Shown here: piece by piece, positions 39,349-48,849 of the stretch
How the letters are laid out: the number at the start of each line of letters is the position of its first letter
Position numbering within the stretch: the first letter of the stretch is position 1
From: a virus
Length of the DNA stretch: 61,139 bases
Virus record (IMG/VR): IMGVR_UViG_3300020141_000099
Coordinates: 1 to 61,139 of that record
Strand: one strand, 5' to 3'
Translations under genes and position numbers: made by a program
Notes under the pieces: generated by a model
Databases searched by the model: none
Told to the model about the DNA's origin: nothing
What the model saw: only the letters and a program-made list of their open reading frames with translations

Positions 39349-41094
39349 TTACCTACTGATGCCGGTTTTTATAACCTTAACCTGTTTAACTGAAGCCTGA
39401 TTTGCCGTGAACAACAATCTTACTAGCCCATTTCCACTTATGTTATAATCCACGTCAAACACTCCAACTGCCCCTCCTGTAGTAATAATACCGTATTCTG
39501 ACTTATAAACGTTGCCATCGTTGTCCACTAATACGACTATTTCAACTACGTGAAATTTTGCCCCAGGTCCTACGCCATCAGCTATTTGAATTAAGTTCTT
39601 GGAAGTCCTATAACTCGAAGCAGGAAAACTGTCTATTACCGTAGTACTTGTGTTATTTATGCTGGTACTGCGTGTAAACAGCTGACCGTCTCCAAAACGG
39701 ATGCTTCCCGAGACCTGTAATTTGTCTACGCCATTGTCGATCTGTGGGCCTAATAGTAAATTTCCGCTTGATTTTACAACTGCTAGCCTGACGGTGTTGG
39801 CAGTATCGCTGTAAAGTGTTAAACCACCTTCGAATAGATTGGTGCCGCCCTGTCCTGAAAAGTTATTTCCGCCAACTTGCCATGTGTAACTCTGTCCGTT
39901 TGTGGCAGTATTACGCATTCTAAAGTAGACTCTGTCTGTTGCTATGTTACTTTCTAAAGTAATGCTTTTTCCAACAAATAAATCACCGCCAATTCCAACT
40001 CCGCCCCATACTTGGACGGCTCCAGTTTGCGTACTTGTAGCTAGAGCAGGGTTGTTAACTTTGAATGGAGCAGTAATTGTACCACCATTCCAATATAGAT
40101 TGTCTAACGGAACGCCTTCGGAGAAATATCGTTGAGCAAAAACATCGCCATTAACACCAAGTCCGCCGCCAACTTGTAGTGCTCCAGTAAAGGTACTTGT
40201 GGCAGATGTAAGGTCGTATATTTTTACTGGGCCGCCAATATTCATGTTGCCGCCAATACCTACGCCGCCGGCAACTACTAACGCACCACTATCTGTAGTT
40301 GTTGATGTTTCTGTGCTGGTTAATCTTAGTTTACTAGCCTGAAAAGTTCCAGTTGAAGAAATTTCAGTAAAGAAACCTTTTCCAGGAATTTTAACACCAA
40401 TGTCAGTTGCGTTAATTTGTTTATTTGTAATGTCCTGACTTAAGGTATCGCCTACTAATTGAAACCAGTAAACAGGATCTGTATCTAAAATTTCTTGTTC
40501 AGTAAACGTAGTATAATAATATCTACCCTTGTACAGAGTACCGTTAGATACGTAAACTATAGCACCAGATAGTTTAGCAGATGTATTAGCATCTGTTGAT
40601 CTTGTCCAAGTTCCGTTTGTGCCAATTCCTAAATTAGAAACTATATAGATACCATTTTCAACAGGATCGTCCTGCTGAGAAACTAAAACACGATCATCTT
40701 TTAATAAAGAAACTCCGTCAACTTCAATAGGAGCACCTCCTACCAAGTCAATCGTTCCGGTAGTTGCGGCTTTTACTGGACCTTTGAACGCAGTAACTGC
40801 ATTTAATTGAGGAATGCTTACAGGCCCGTTGATAGTAAATGTTCCGGTCCCGTTTGGATTGTAAACTACATCCCCATTTGGTATTAAGCTCTGTATGAAT
40901 GTTGCCGTTGTAGTTGCGCTAAAGTTAATAAATCCTAAACTAGTTGCGTAGGTAGTTTGAGAATTTACTGTAACGATTGTAAAACCAGTAGACGTACTCG
41001 GAGTATTACCCAACGCAGCCTGAGTTTGTTGTAGTGTAATAAACCCGGTCGGTGATGTAGGGTTTCTAACTGATCCGCTTAATAATATTGCCAC
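39349..41094 (-). CDS. 581-aa fibre protein sharing a C-terminal domain with the 1088-aa protein, GTG start
   Basis: The start is GTG at 41094, preceded by GGAGCATAAC and one base after the stop of the 2444-aa gene. The N-terminal 110 residues are beta-rich. A domain with TIDLVGGAPIEVDGVSLL and DRVLVSQQDDPVENGIY follows, then WTRSTDANTSAKLSGA and YYTTF, a pattern common in phage tail fibres. Three TGALxVxGG repeats and a TWQVGGNNFSGQGG segment come next. The last 95 residues match the C-terminus of the 1088-aa protein (HVVEIVVLVDNDGN, SEYGIITTGG, VGVFDVDY). It is likely a short fibre. Confidence 0.85.
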   Translation of the reverse strand: MAILLSGSVRNPTSPTGFITLQQTQAALGNTPSTSTGFTIVTVNSQTTYATSLGFINFSATTTATFIQSLIPNGDVVYNPNGTGTFTINGPVSIPQLNAVTAFKGPVKAATTGTIDLVGGAPIEVDGVSLLKDDRVLVSQQDDPVENGIYIVSNLGIGTNGTWTRSTDANTSAKLSGAIVYVSNGTLYKGRYYYTTFTEQEILDTDPVYWFQLVGDTLSQDITNKQINATDIGVKIPGKGFFTEISSTGTFQASKLRLTSTETSTTTDSGALVVAGGVGIGGNMNIGGPVKIYDLTSATSTFTGALQVGGGLGVNGDVFAQRYFSEGVPLDNLYWNGGTITAPFKVNNPALATSTQTGAVQVWGGVGIGGDLFVGKSITLESNIATDRVYFRMRNTATNGQSYTWQVGGNNFSGQGGTNLFEGGLTLYSDTANTVRLAVVKSSGNLLLGPQIDNGVDKLQVSGSIRFGDGQLFTRSTSINNTSTTVIDSFPASSYRTSKNLIQIADGVGPGAKFHVVEIVVLVDNDGNVYKSEYGIITTGGAVGVFDVDYNISGNGLVRLLFTANQASVKQVKVIKTGISR

Positions 41095-41095
41095 G

Positions 41096-44000
41096 TTATG
41101 CTCCTACCACCAAGATGAACGGTGTCATAGTTGCGTACAAACTCTTTTCAAAGGTTCGTCCAGCAAGTACACCAGTACTCTGACTAATAACTAATGTTGG
41201 TCCGATTCTAAAATCTCCGTTTTGGTCTGTTGATGTAAAGAACACCTTACCGTTATTTAATTGAACCACTTCTTTGTTCTGTTGTGGGTCAGCAGTACCT
41301 ACTTGAGGCAGAGCACCGTATTGTGTACCAGCACCTACATACTCAAATAAGTATCCAGACGCTGAAATGTAACTCTGTTGATAGAATCTTACTGTAGCAC
41401 CATCGATGAATAATGTTGGGTCTGTTACGTTTTGTTCTAGTCGAACAATGTGATACTGTCCTTTTCGATTAAAGTAACCGTTACCTGTGTTTACAGAATT
41501 ATAATTTCCACCGTATATTAAATCGTATCCTACCGCATCAATGATTGCTCCAACATCTCGATAACACTTATCTTTAGGATAATTTGGAGCGTCGGTAAAC
41601 GCAGTATCAATATACGCAATAACTTCAGCTTTGATAAAATCTCTATTTGCCAATAGTAAGTCAAATGCGTTGATAACTTGAGTACTTGTACTTGCTACTT
41701 GACTAATTGGTTGTTTTGCTGGTGCTACTCCGGGACCATTGTTAATAATATTTGTAATATTATCTATTTTATCTTGTACTAAGGAAACTTCGATACTAGT
41801 TCCAGTTGACGCAGATAATACTTGCGGAACTTTAAATTGGTAAGTGTTATCTAATGATGTTCCGGTAATAATATTACCGACTATGGTCTTAATATAGTCA
41901 TACGCGGCAGTTGTTTGAGGAATTTGATCGTCAATGGCAGTATCAGCGGCATTAAATCCGTAGTAGTATACGCCGCTGGTAATACTTTGCCTGTTGCCGC
42001 CGTGTAATAGATCAAAACTTAATGAATCGACTATGTACCCAACATCTCTATAACAAATTTCTCTATCGTAACTAAACTCTTGATTATCTAAATCTATACG
42101 AGCAATAACTTCATCTTGAATAAATGCTTTATTAGCTCTTAATATATCGTAACTTGCTAGTATATTGGTGCTAGTTGAAACTACTCCGTTTGGAACAATT
42201 AAGTCAGTTACTCCAGTAGTTCCACCTGTCAATATTGACAGAATTAAATCAACATTATTTTGTACTGTTTGAGAAATCTTAACAGTACCCGTAGATAAAT
42301 TTAACACTTGTGCTGTAGAAGTTGTAGCATCTACCGGTTCGTTGACTATGACTTTGCCTACTAATTCTTTAATATATCTTATAGCATTTGTAGTTGTTGT
42401 TAGTTGTGAAATTATTTCTCCAGTATAGGCATCTTGGTTCCAGTACTGTAATCCGGCAAACGTGCTTTCAGTTGTACCTTCGTACAACAAATCAAAAGCA
42501 ATACTATCGATAATTAAACCAGTGTCTCTCTTACATTTTGTTTTATCATATAAAAATCCAGTGTTGTAAGTGTTATTAATATAGGCAATAGTTTCTGCTC
42601 TAATAAAATCTCTATTAGCATTTAATAGTTTAACAGCGTTGACAGTAGAAGTGCTGGTGCTTGCTGTTACAGAAATTGATTCTTTAACCGTAACTTCGTC
42701 TGGACCGCGCTCAATAATATTATTAATTAAATTAACATTATTCTTAACTATTTGTGCTTCGACTGTTGTTCCAGTCTGTGTACTAATAACCTGAGTGATT
42801 AATGTTTGTTGTGGGTCCGTAATTAAAGTTCCCGTAACAATATTTTCAACAATACTTTCAATGAAATTATAAGCACTGGTAGTCTGTGGAATTTCTTTAG
42901 GTATTGCTGTGTCTTCTCCGTTATATCCGTAATAGTATACACCGCTTTGAACAGCTTGTTTGTTACCACCGTAGAGTAAATCAACGCTTACGCTGTCGAT
43001 CATATAACCTATATCTCGGAAACATTTTTCTTTGTCGTAAACAAACCCTGTAAAATTACTGTTAATATAAGAAACAATTTCGTCTTGAATAAATGTTCTA
43101 TTGGCTAACAATAAATCAAAAGCATAAGTTGAGTTAATGTCACTGCTCGCAGTTAAACTAATAGAAGTTAATGTTCCGGCAATCGCAGGTCCATTGTTGA
43201 TAATATTTGTGATTTTATCAACCTTTGCTTTGGCCTTTGTTATTGTAGTACTATTAGCAGGCAACATATAAGTTATCTGATTTGTAGTATTTCCTGCGCT
43301 AGGAATAATTTCAACTCCGCTGATAATATTACCAAGTATGTCTTTTAGTCGATTATAAGCGGCTGTAGTTTGGGGAATTTCATTTAAAATAGCTGTAGAC
43401 GTACTAATATATCCGTAATACAACACTCCGCTCTGAATACTCTGCTTATTGCCGCCGTGTAGTAGATCAAATGCCACACTGTCAATCATGTATCCTGCGT
43501 CTCTTTGGCATTTAGCAGAGTCGTAAGTAAATCCACTTGTCTTAGTAGTTTCAACATAGGCAATAACTTCAGCTATTAGATATTCTTTGTTAGAAAGTAA
43601 CAAATTATAAGCATAGTTTGTATTTGTAGAAGAACGTCTTTTTCCGTTAGGAACAATAATATCAGTGACTCCGTTAGTTCCGGTGTTTAAAATATCAATA
43701 ATAAAACCAAAGTTATTTCCAACAACAGCCGATTCGTTTGATGTTGCCACTAATGTTGAAGTAGTTTGTGTAACGGTACTTTGATATCTTGTGCCGCTCT
43801 GATTATTAACTACAACTTTTTGCGCCAATGAGCTAAGGTATATAATAGCGTTAGTAGTAGTTGTTATTTCGTTGGCAATATTTCCAACATAACTATTTTG
43901 ATTCCAATATTGGATTCCGGCAAATGTACTTTGACTATCGTTAGTTGACGGATATAATAGATCAAACGCAATACTGTCAACAATTAATCCTGTATCTCTC

Positions 44001-47000
44001 AAACACTTGGCCTGATCATATACAAAGTTAGATGTTTGATCAACATAGGCAACAACTTCATGTTGTAGATATTCCTTATTTGCCTGAAGTAAAGTATATG
44101 CCGAAATTGTTGAAGTGGACGTACTCGCAGTTATTCCGTTTGGTACAATTATGTCTGTTACGCCTTCGGTACCGTTTTCAAGAATAGTTAAGATTACATC
44201 AAAATCCTTCCCTACATTGGCAGCAACAATTGATGTGGAACTAGTTATTGTACTAGTCACTTGAGTAACAGTACTTTGATATCTATATCCAGATGTATTA
44301 TTACGAACAACTTGTTGTGCTAGAGACTTTAAGTAACTAATTGCTCTAGTTGTAGTGGTTTCTTCACCAGGAATAACACTTGCGTTTTGGTTCCAATATT
44401 GAAGGCCGGCAAATGTACTCTGGCTTGTTCCTTGGAATAATAAATCCTGTGCTAGAGAATCAACGATCAGTCCTGTATCTCGACTGCACTTAGCAGGATC
44501 GTAACTAAATTTACTTGGCCATAGATCGTCAACAAATGCTACAGTTTCTTCTTGGATAAATCTTCTATTCTTATCAAGCAACTTTTTAGCATTTAATATA
44601 TTGATGTTAGGGTCAACATATTGTCTAGGTCGAGTAATTTCTGGACTACTAGTAGATCCGTCTTTGATTATATTAGCGATAATGTCAAATTTAGATCCTA
44701 GAGATCCGACAGCATCGATTCCGCCAGTTAAAGTTGAATCAAATATCTGTGAATACGCAGTTTGATACGTTCCAAGATCGTTGGTAGAATTAATATAGGC
44801 AATTACTTCTTCTTGGATAAATGATCGATTAGCTTGTAAGGCAAGATACGCATTATAATCTTCCGGAATTAACGATTCTGTTAAAGAAACAGGAACCTTA
44901 GCGTTGGCCGCATTGGGTCCGTTGTTAATAATATCAACAATAAGATCAATGCTATCTTGTAATTTTGTTACTTCTGTTATTGTGGCAGTAGAAATATTTG
45001 TTATTTGAGGAACAAAAGTCTGATAAGTAGAAGTTGTTATTCCTTGTACTACATACGGAATTAATTGTCGGATATAATTATAGGCCGCAGTAGTTGCTGG
45101 GATCTCATTAGCTATCGCAGTTGAAGAAGAATTGTATCCGTAGTAACTAACGCCACTTTGAATAGCCTGTCTGTTACTCGACACATCTCCGTACGGATGT
45201 AGCAAATCAAACGCTACGCTGTCAATCATATACCCTACGTCTCGATAGCAAAGGCCGGCATCGTAAGTAAATCCAGAAGTTTTTGTTGTTTCAACATAGG
45301 CAATCGCTTCTTCTTGGATATATGTTTTATTACCTAATAATAAATTATAAGCCTTTGTTCTTTCTTCTGTTCCTGATATTTCACCGTTAGGAATAATTTT
45401 ATCAGTTACTCCTGCAACTCCATCAACGATGATATCTAATATTACCTCAAAATCATTTCCTACGATTGTAGCGGCTACGATCGAAGCAGGTGGCGGAGAA
45501 ATATTTTGTGTAACAGTAGATTGGTAACGAGTTCCTGAGCTAACGCTACCTGTTATATTTTGAACAATTTCTTGTGCTAACTGCTTAACATACCTAATGG
45601 CATTAGTAGTAGTGGTCAGTTCGTTGGCAATGGTGCCAATATACTGATCTTGATTCCAGTATTGAAGACCGCTAAAATTACTCTGACTTAGTTCAGTTGT
45701 TGGGTATAACAGATCTACGGCAATAGAGTCAATTATTAGTCCAGTGTCTCTCTTACATTTTGCCTGATTATATACTAATCCGGCGACCGGTTCATTTTGT
45801 ATTACTCGAAGAGCGAGATTTTTAGCATAGCTAACTGCTAAAGATGTGGTTGTTTCTTGGCCAGGAACAAGTGTCACTTGATTTGTAACAGTTGACGACA
45901 ATGACTCGTCGACTATACTTGACAATACTGTATAATATGCGTTACCACAGAAATATAAATTAAAAAACGCATCGTAATTTAAGTCTTGATACCCGGATAC
46001 TATTGGACGGTCTAAAGTTATCGATCTAAAATTGACATCAATTACCTGTGTACCAGTAGTGATATAAGGAATGCCTGTATCTGGATTTACAGAGTTTCCA
46101 AAAACATCAGTCACATAAAGTGTATGACCGACTGCGACGTCAGTTACATCGATATCATTGATAGTGTAACTGTTAGTAACAAGGGTGTTAGTGTTAATTG
46201 TGGCAATCAGGTATCCTGGATATCCTGCTGAATTAACGTAAGGAACCCTATCACCATTGTAATCAAGGTAAGTATCAGGGGCAACAACTTCCATAACTTG
46301 CCCGATGTGTGGACGATCTCTATCGTTAGGAATAAAGACTTCCATTCTTTGTTTGTTTGGCCAAAAACCTAATGGGTAGAAATCACTGTTAGGTACGTTT
46401 GTAGGATACGCAGGGTTTCTAACAAATCCTGCGAATGCCAATTTGCCTAAACCTTTTGCCGTTAAACAAGTATCACCAAAGTTTGCGTTAGAGTTAGTAA
46501 TAGAAGCAATGCCGCCGTTCTCAACAATAACAGCCTGACTACACATAATAGTAAACACAGAAACTAACTGTGCGTATCCGTTATTAATAATGTGGACTCC
46601 GATACCGCCTTGTGTAACTTGCGTGAACGCATCAAACACAAAAGATTGAATAGGTGATCGTATACTCGGAGCGTTCCCGTCAACTAATGCGCCACCCCCA
46701 GACCCTATAGGATCAAGTCTACGATCAGCATACTTGTCTCCGTCATTTACAGTCCATGCTGTGGGTATATCAGCATCTAAGAACGGATATACCGAAGTTT
46801 CTCCAAAATAGATTGTTGCGTTATCGCTAGGACTTACAGTAGGAGAACTTAATGTAATTAAGTATACATTATCTGACACGGTTGTGATCGCAGTTATTGT
46901 AGACGCATTATTAACGCCATTGGGACTTAGACCAGTTGGATATATTAATCCGTAAAGATCTTCTTTAGGATTTGGAACACTGCTTTCGCCGCTTTGGATG

Positions 47001-48430
47001 ATTGATGAAATTAAATTAAAACTTTCAATTATTCTAGTATTAACAACTTGACCGTTGTCTAAATTTAAATTGATAACCTGGAAGGTAGAAGTATCAAATA
47101 AATTAGTTACAGTATTATTGACAATAATATCTACTGATAAATCTCTAATATAATTAATTGCCGCGATTGTTTGAAATTGTTCTCCGGAAATTAAACTGGT
47201 ATTCCCGGACCAATAGGCTAGCCCTGCTTCGATACTTCTTTTGTTCCCGCCGAATCGAGCGTCACCAGCAACCGCATCAACGATATATCCTACATCGCGA
47301 TAACACTTAACTTGATTATATACTAAATCTGGAAATTGATCTTCTACGAATGCAACAGCTTGTGTTTGTAGAAATATCCTATTCTTTTCTAGTAACAACT
47401 GAGCATTTCTATATCCTTCGTTGGCAGCATCATTGACTGCCATACCTACAGAAATAGTACCTGTATATACAGAAACTACAATTTGATTTTGATCTGCTGT
47501 CCAGGTTGATGTTCCTGCGGCTAACGGAATTTGTATTGTTTGATTTGGGTTAAACATTGTCCCGTCTTTCAACCACGGACCACTTTGATTGGTACAGTTT
47601 TGAATGTACGGAGAATGATATAAATCTATAGGATTTTCTAAGTTAGGAGGAAACGCACACATGTATGCGCCAGTTGTGTATGTACCTTGACCTCCGGGAG
47701 CATATCTTTCAACACTTCCTCTACGTAGATTACGCATTTGCATTTGTGCAATGTATACACCAGAATTAACATGGAATAAATCTAAATCTTTATTCAATGG
47801 TTCAACAAAAGTAGTTCTTAAGTCATTACCAACCACCGAAGTGTATGCCTTTAGAGGTATTGGGTTATCTTCAAAATAAGTACCTGCGGCAACTCTAATT
47901 GTTGTGCCTTCGGTATACAATGGACTACGAACAGCTCCACTGATTGTTCTACATGCTCTTGTAGAATCAAGCGCAGATCCGTCATTATTATCATTTCCGT
48001 TTGGAGTAACATATAGGGTCAACGGATTAATTGGAAATGTTCCTAGAGGAATACCGCTTACAGTAAAATCCCCGGTTACCGAACCGTCGCCAGTTACTGC
48101 TAAATCTTGTTCAATGTCTACATCACCTGCTATTTGAACTTTCTGAAATGGTGTTAGTATAATATTTGAGTTAGAGTCTACACCGTTAATTTCAATTTCA
48201 GTGCCATTTTGCGTGGATCTAATAACCTGACTTGTGAAACTTAGTTTACCTAAAGTATTTGTAAAAGTAGCTTTACCACTATCGTCTGTTTGTAACGTAT
48301 AACCAGTATTAGACTCCGGAGCAACGCCGAGCGCAGGCTGAGCATTATCTACTCCTAGATAATCCCATCTATCTGGTTTTAAATTCTCTGGGCGAGGAAC
48401 CGGTTTTCTATTACTTAATAAACGTGGCAT
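41096..48430 (-). CDS. 2444-aa giant repeat protein with ten KCxRDxG repeats
   Basis: Residues 1-130 form a beta region. About 133-300 form a pectate-lyase-like beta-helix (YVTPNGNDNNDG start, FHVNSGVYIAQMQMRNL). About 350-400 hold the first repeat, followed by a central module (RSPIQSFVFDAFTQVTQGGI) and then nine more repeats of about 160 residues. Each repeat has the YDxxKCxRDxGYIVDSVxFDLL core, either YYYGY or GLQYWNQ, an IPQTTAAYNYI or TTTTNAI helix, an INNGP turn and an LLxANRxFIQxEVIAYI helix. The last 100 residues (GAGTQYGALPQVG, TDQNGDFRIGPTLVISQ) match the 2190-aa protein. I know no function; a giant virion fibre or adhesin is inferred. Confidence 0.88.
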   Translation of the reverse strand: MPRLLSNRKPVPRPENLKPDRWDYLGVDNAQPALGVAPESNTGYTLQTDDSGKATFTNTLGKLSFTSQVIRSTQNGTEIEINGVDSNSNIILTPFQKVQIAGDVDIEQDLAVTGDGSVTGDFTVSGIPLGTFPINPLTLYVTPNGNDNNDGSALDSTRACRTISGAVRSPLYTEGTTIRVAAGTYFEDNPIPLKAYTSVVGNDLRTTFVEPLNKDLDLFHVNSGVYIAQMQMRNLRRGSVERYAPGGQGTYTTGAYMCAFPPNLENPIDLYHSPYIQNCTNQSGPWLKDGTMFNPNQTIQIPLAAGTSTWTADQNQIVVSVYTGTISVGMAVNDAANEGYRNAQLLLEKNRIFLQTQAVAFVEDQFPDLVYNQVKCYRDVGYIVDAVAGDARFGGNKRSIEAGLAYWSGNTSLISGEQFQTIAAINYIRDLSVDIIVNNTVTNLFDTSTFQVINLNLDNGQVVNTRIIESFNLISSIIQSGESSVPNPKEDLYGLIYPTGLSPNGVNNASTITAITTVSDNVYLITLSSPTVSPSDNATIYFGETSVYPFLDADIPTAWTVNDGDKYADRRLDPIGSGGGALVDGNAPSIRSPIQSFVFDAFTQVTQGGIGVHIINNGYAQLVSVFTIMCSQAVIVENGGIASITNSNANFGDTCLTAKGLGKLAFAGFVRNPAYPTNVPNSDFYPLGFWPNKQRMEVFIPNDRDRPHIGQVMEVVAPDTYLDYNGDRVPYVNSAGYPGYLIATINTNTLVTNSYTINDIDVTDVAVGHTLYVTDVFGNSVNPDTGIPYITTGTQVIDVNFRSITLDRPIVSGYQDLNYDAFFNLYFCGNAYYTVLSSIVDESLSSTVTNQVTLVPGQETTTSLAVSYAKNLALRVIQNEPVAGLVYNQAKCKRDTGLIIDSIAVDLLYPTTELSQSNFSGLQYWNQDQYIGTIANELTTTTNAIRYVKQLAQEIVQNITGSVSSGTRYQSTVTQNISPPPASIVAATIVGNDFEVILDIIVDGVAGVTDKIIPNGEISGTEERTKAYNLLLGNKTYIQEEAIAYVETTKTSGFTYDAGLCYRDVGYMIDSVAFDLLHPYGDVSSNRQAIQSGVSYYGYNSSSTAIANEIPATTAAYNYIRQLIPYVVQGITTSTYQTFVPQITNISTATITEVTKLQDSIDLIVDIINNGPNAANAKVPVSLTESLIPEDYNAYLALQANRSFIQEEVIAYINSTNDLGTYQTAYSQIFDSTLTGGIDAVGSLGSKFDIIANIIKDGSTSSPEITRPRQYVDPNINILNAKKLLDKNRRFIQEETVAFVDDLWPSKFSYDPAKCSRDTGLIVDSLAQDLLFQGTSQSTFAGLQYWNQNASVIPGEETTTTRAISYLKSLAQQVVRNNTSGYRYQSTVTQVTSTITSSTSIVAANVGKDFDVILTILENGTEGVTDIIVPNGITASTSTSTISAYTLLQANKEYLQHEVVAYVDQTSNFVYDQAKCLRDTGLIVDSIAFDLLYPSTNDSQSTFAGIQYWNQNSYVGNIANEITTTTNAIIYLSSLAQKVVVNNQSGTRYQSTVTQTTSTLVATSNESAVVGNNFGFIIDILNTGTNGVTDIIVPNGKRRSSTNTNYAYNLLLSNKEYLIAEVIAYVETTKTSGFTYDSAKCQRDAGYMIDSVAFDLLHGGNKQSIQSGVLYYGYISTSTAILNEIPQTTAAYNRLKDILGNIISGVEIIPSAGNTTNQITYMLPANSTTITKAKAKVDKITNIINNGPAIAGTLTSISLTASSDINSTYAFDLLLANRTFIQDEIVSYINSNFTGFVYDKEKCFRDIGYMIDSVSVDLLYGGNKQAVQSGVYYYGYNGEDTAIPKEIPQTTSAYNFIESIVENIVTGTLITDPQQTLITQVISTQTGTTVEAQIVKNNVNLINNIIERGPDEVTVKESISVTASTSTSTVNAVKLLNANRDFIRAETIAYINNTYNTGFLYDKTKCKRDTGLIIDSIAFDLLYEGTTESTFAGLQYWNQDAYTGEIISQLTTTTNAIRYIKELVGKVIVNEPVDATTSTAQVLNLSTGTVKISQTVQNNVDLILSILTGGTTGVTDLIVPNGVVSTSTNILASYDILRANKAFIQDEVIARIDLDNQEFSYDREICYRDVGYIVDSLSFDLLHGGNRQSITSGVYYYGFNAADTAIDDQIPQTTAAYDYIKTIVGNIITGTSLDNTYQFKVPQVLSASTGTSIEVSLVQDKIDNITNIINNGPGVAPAKQPISQVASTSTQVINAFDLLLANRDFIKAEVIAYIDTAFTDAPNYPKDKCYRDVGAIIDAVGYDLIYGGNYNSVNTGNGYFNRKGQYHIVRLEQNVTDPTLFIDGATVRFYQQSYISASGYLFEYVGAGTQYGALPQVGTADPQQNKEVVQLNNGKVFFTSTDQNGDFRIGPTLVISQSTGVLAGRTFEKSLYATMTPFILVVGA
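41500..47400 (-). repeat. Ten KCxRDxG repeats (period about 160 aa) in the 2444-aa protein
   Basis: The KCxRDxG cores are at about 41565, 42035, 42520, 43015, 43500, 43995, 44475, 45235, 45750 and 47290. Neighbouring copies are 470-515 bases apart, except for two larger steps: one holds a partial unit and one holds the central module. Two subtypes alternate irregularly: YYYGY/IPQTTAAY and GLQYWNQ/TTTTNAI. Confidence 0.85.
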
Positions 48431-48451
48431 CGTTTTCTCTTATGTTTTATT

Positions 48452-48838
48452 TTAATTGTTTGCTGTTTCTAACACGCTTAATACAAGTTTACACGAGCCG
48501 GCTGCGTCTGAATAAGCTCTGATACTATCTTGACTTTCGAGAATCATCTTGCCAGTAATTAACGATGCTGAGTCATTGGGCGGAATTGGGAAGTTCATTA
48601 CCAACTCCGATGTTGTATTTGGCTCTTGTGCGTTATTACCTTGGGCGTCAGGAAGAACTCTAAATCTTCTATGATGACTGAAAGTAACAGTATGTGTAGC
48701 TTGACTATCAACGTTGGCCACCTGTGCCATCAAGATAATAGAAGTAACTCCGATTGGTGCTACATAAACAGTAGCAGTAGTATTAGTATCTAAAATCTTT
48801 GTCTTTGTCTTAAACGTGTTTAATGGAATTAATGCCAT
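48452..48838 (-). CDS. 128-aa beta-rich structural protein, paralogue of the 105-aa protein
   Basis: The protein has short beta strands: VYVAPIGVTSIILMAQVAN, then THTVTFSHHR, SELVMNFPIPPNDSASLI, and MILESQDSIRAYSDAAG with a C-terminal LVLSVLE strand. The same order (V-x-x-A/G, PxxxxxS, FILxxxDSxxA) is seen in the 105-aa protein near 56277-56594. It lies between the two giant repeat genes with an AAGGAG ribosome-binding site. It may be a small coat, fibre base or connecting protein; no family is recognised. Confidence 0.8.
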   Translation of the reverse strand: MALIPLNTFKTKTKILDTNTTATVYVAPIGVTSIILMAQVANVDSQATHTVTFSHHRRFRVLPDAQGNNAQEPNTTSELVMNFPIPPNDSASLITGKMILESQDSIRAYSDAAGSCKLVLSVLETANN

Positions 48839-48849
48839 GTATTTCTCCT

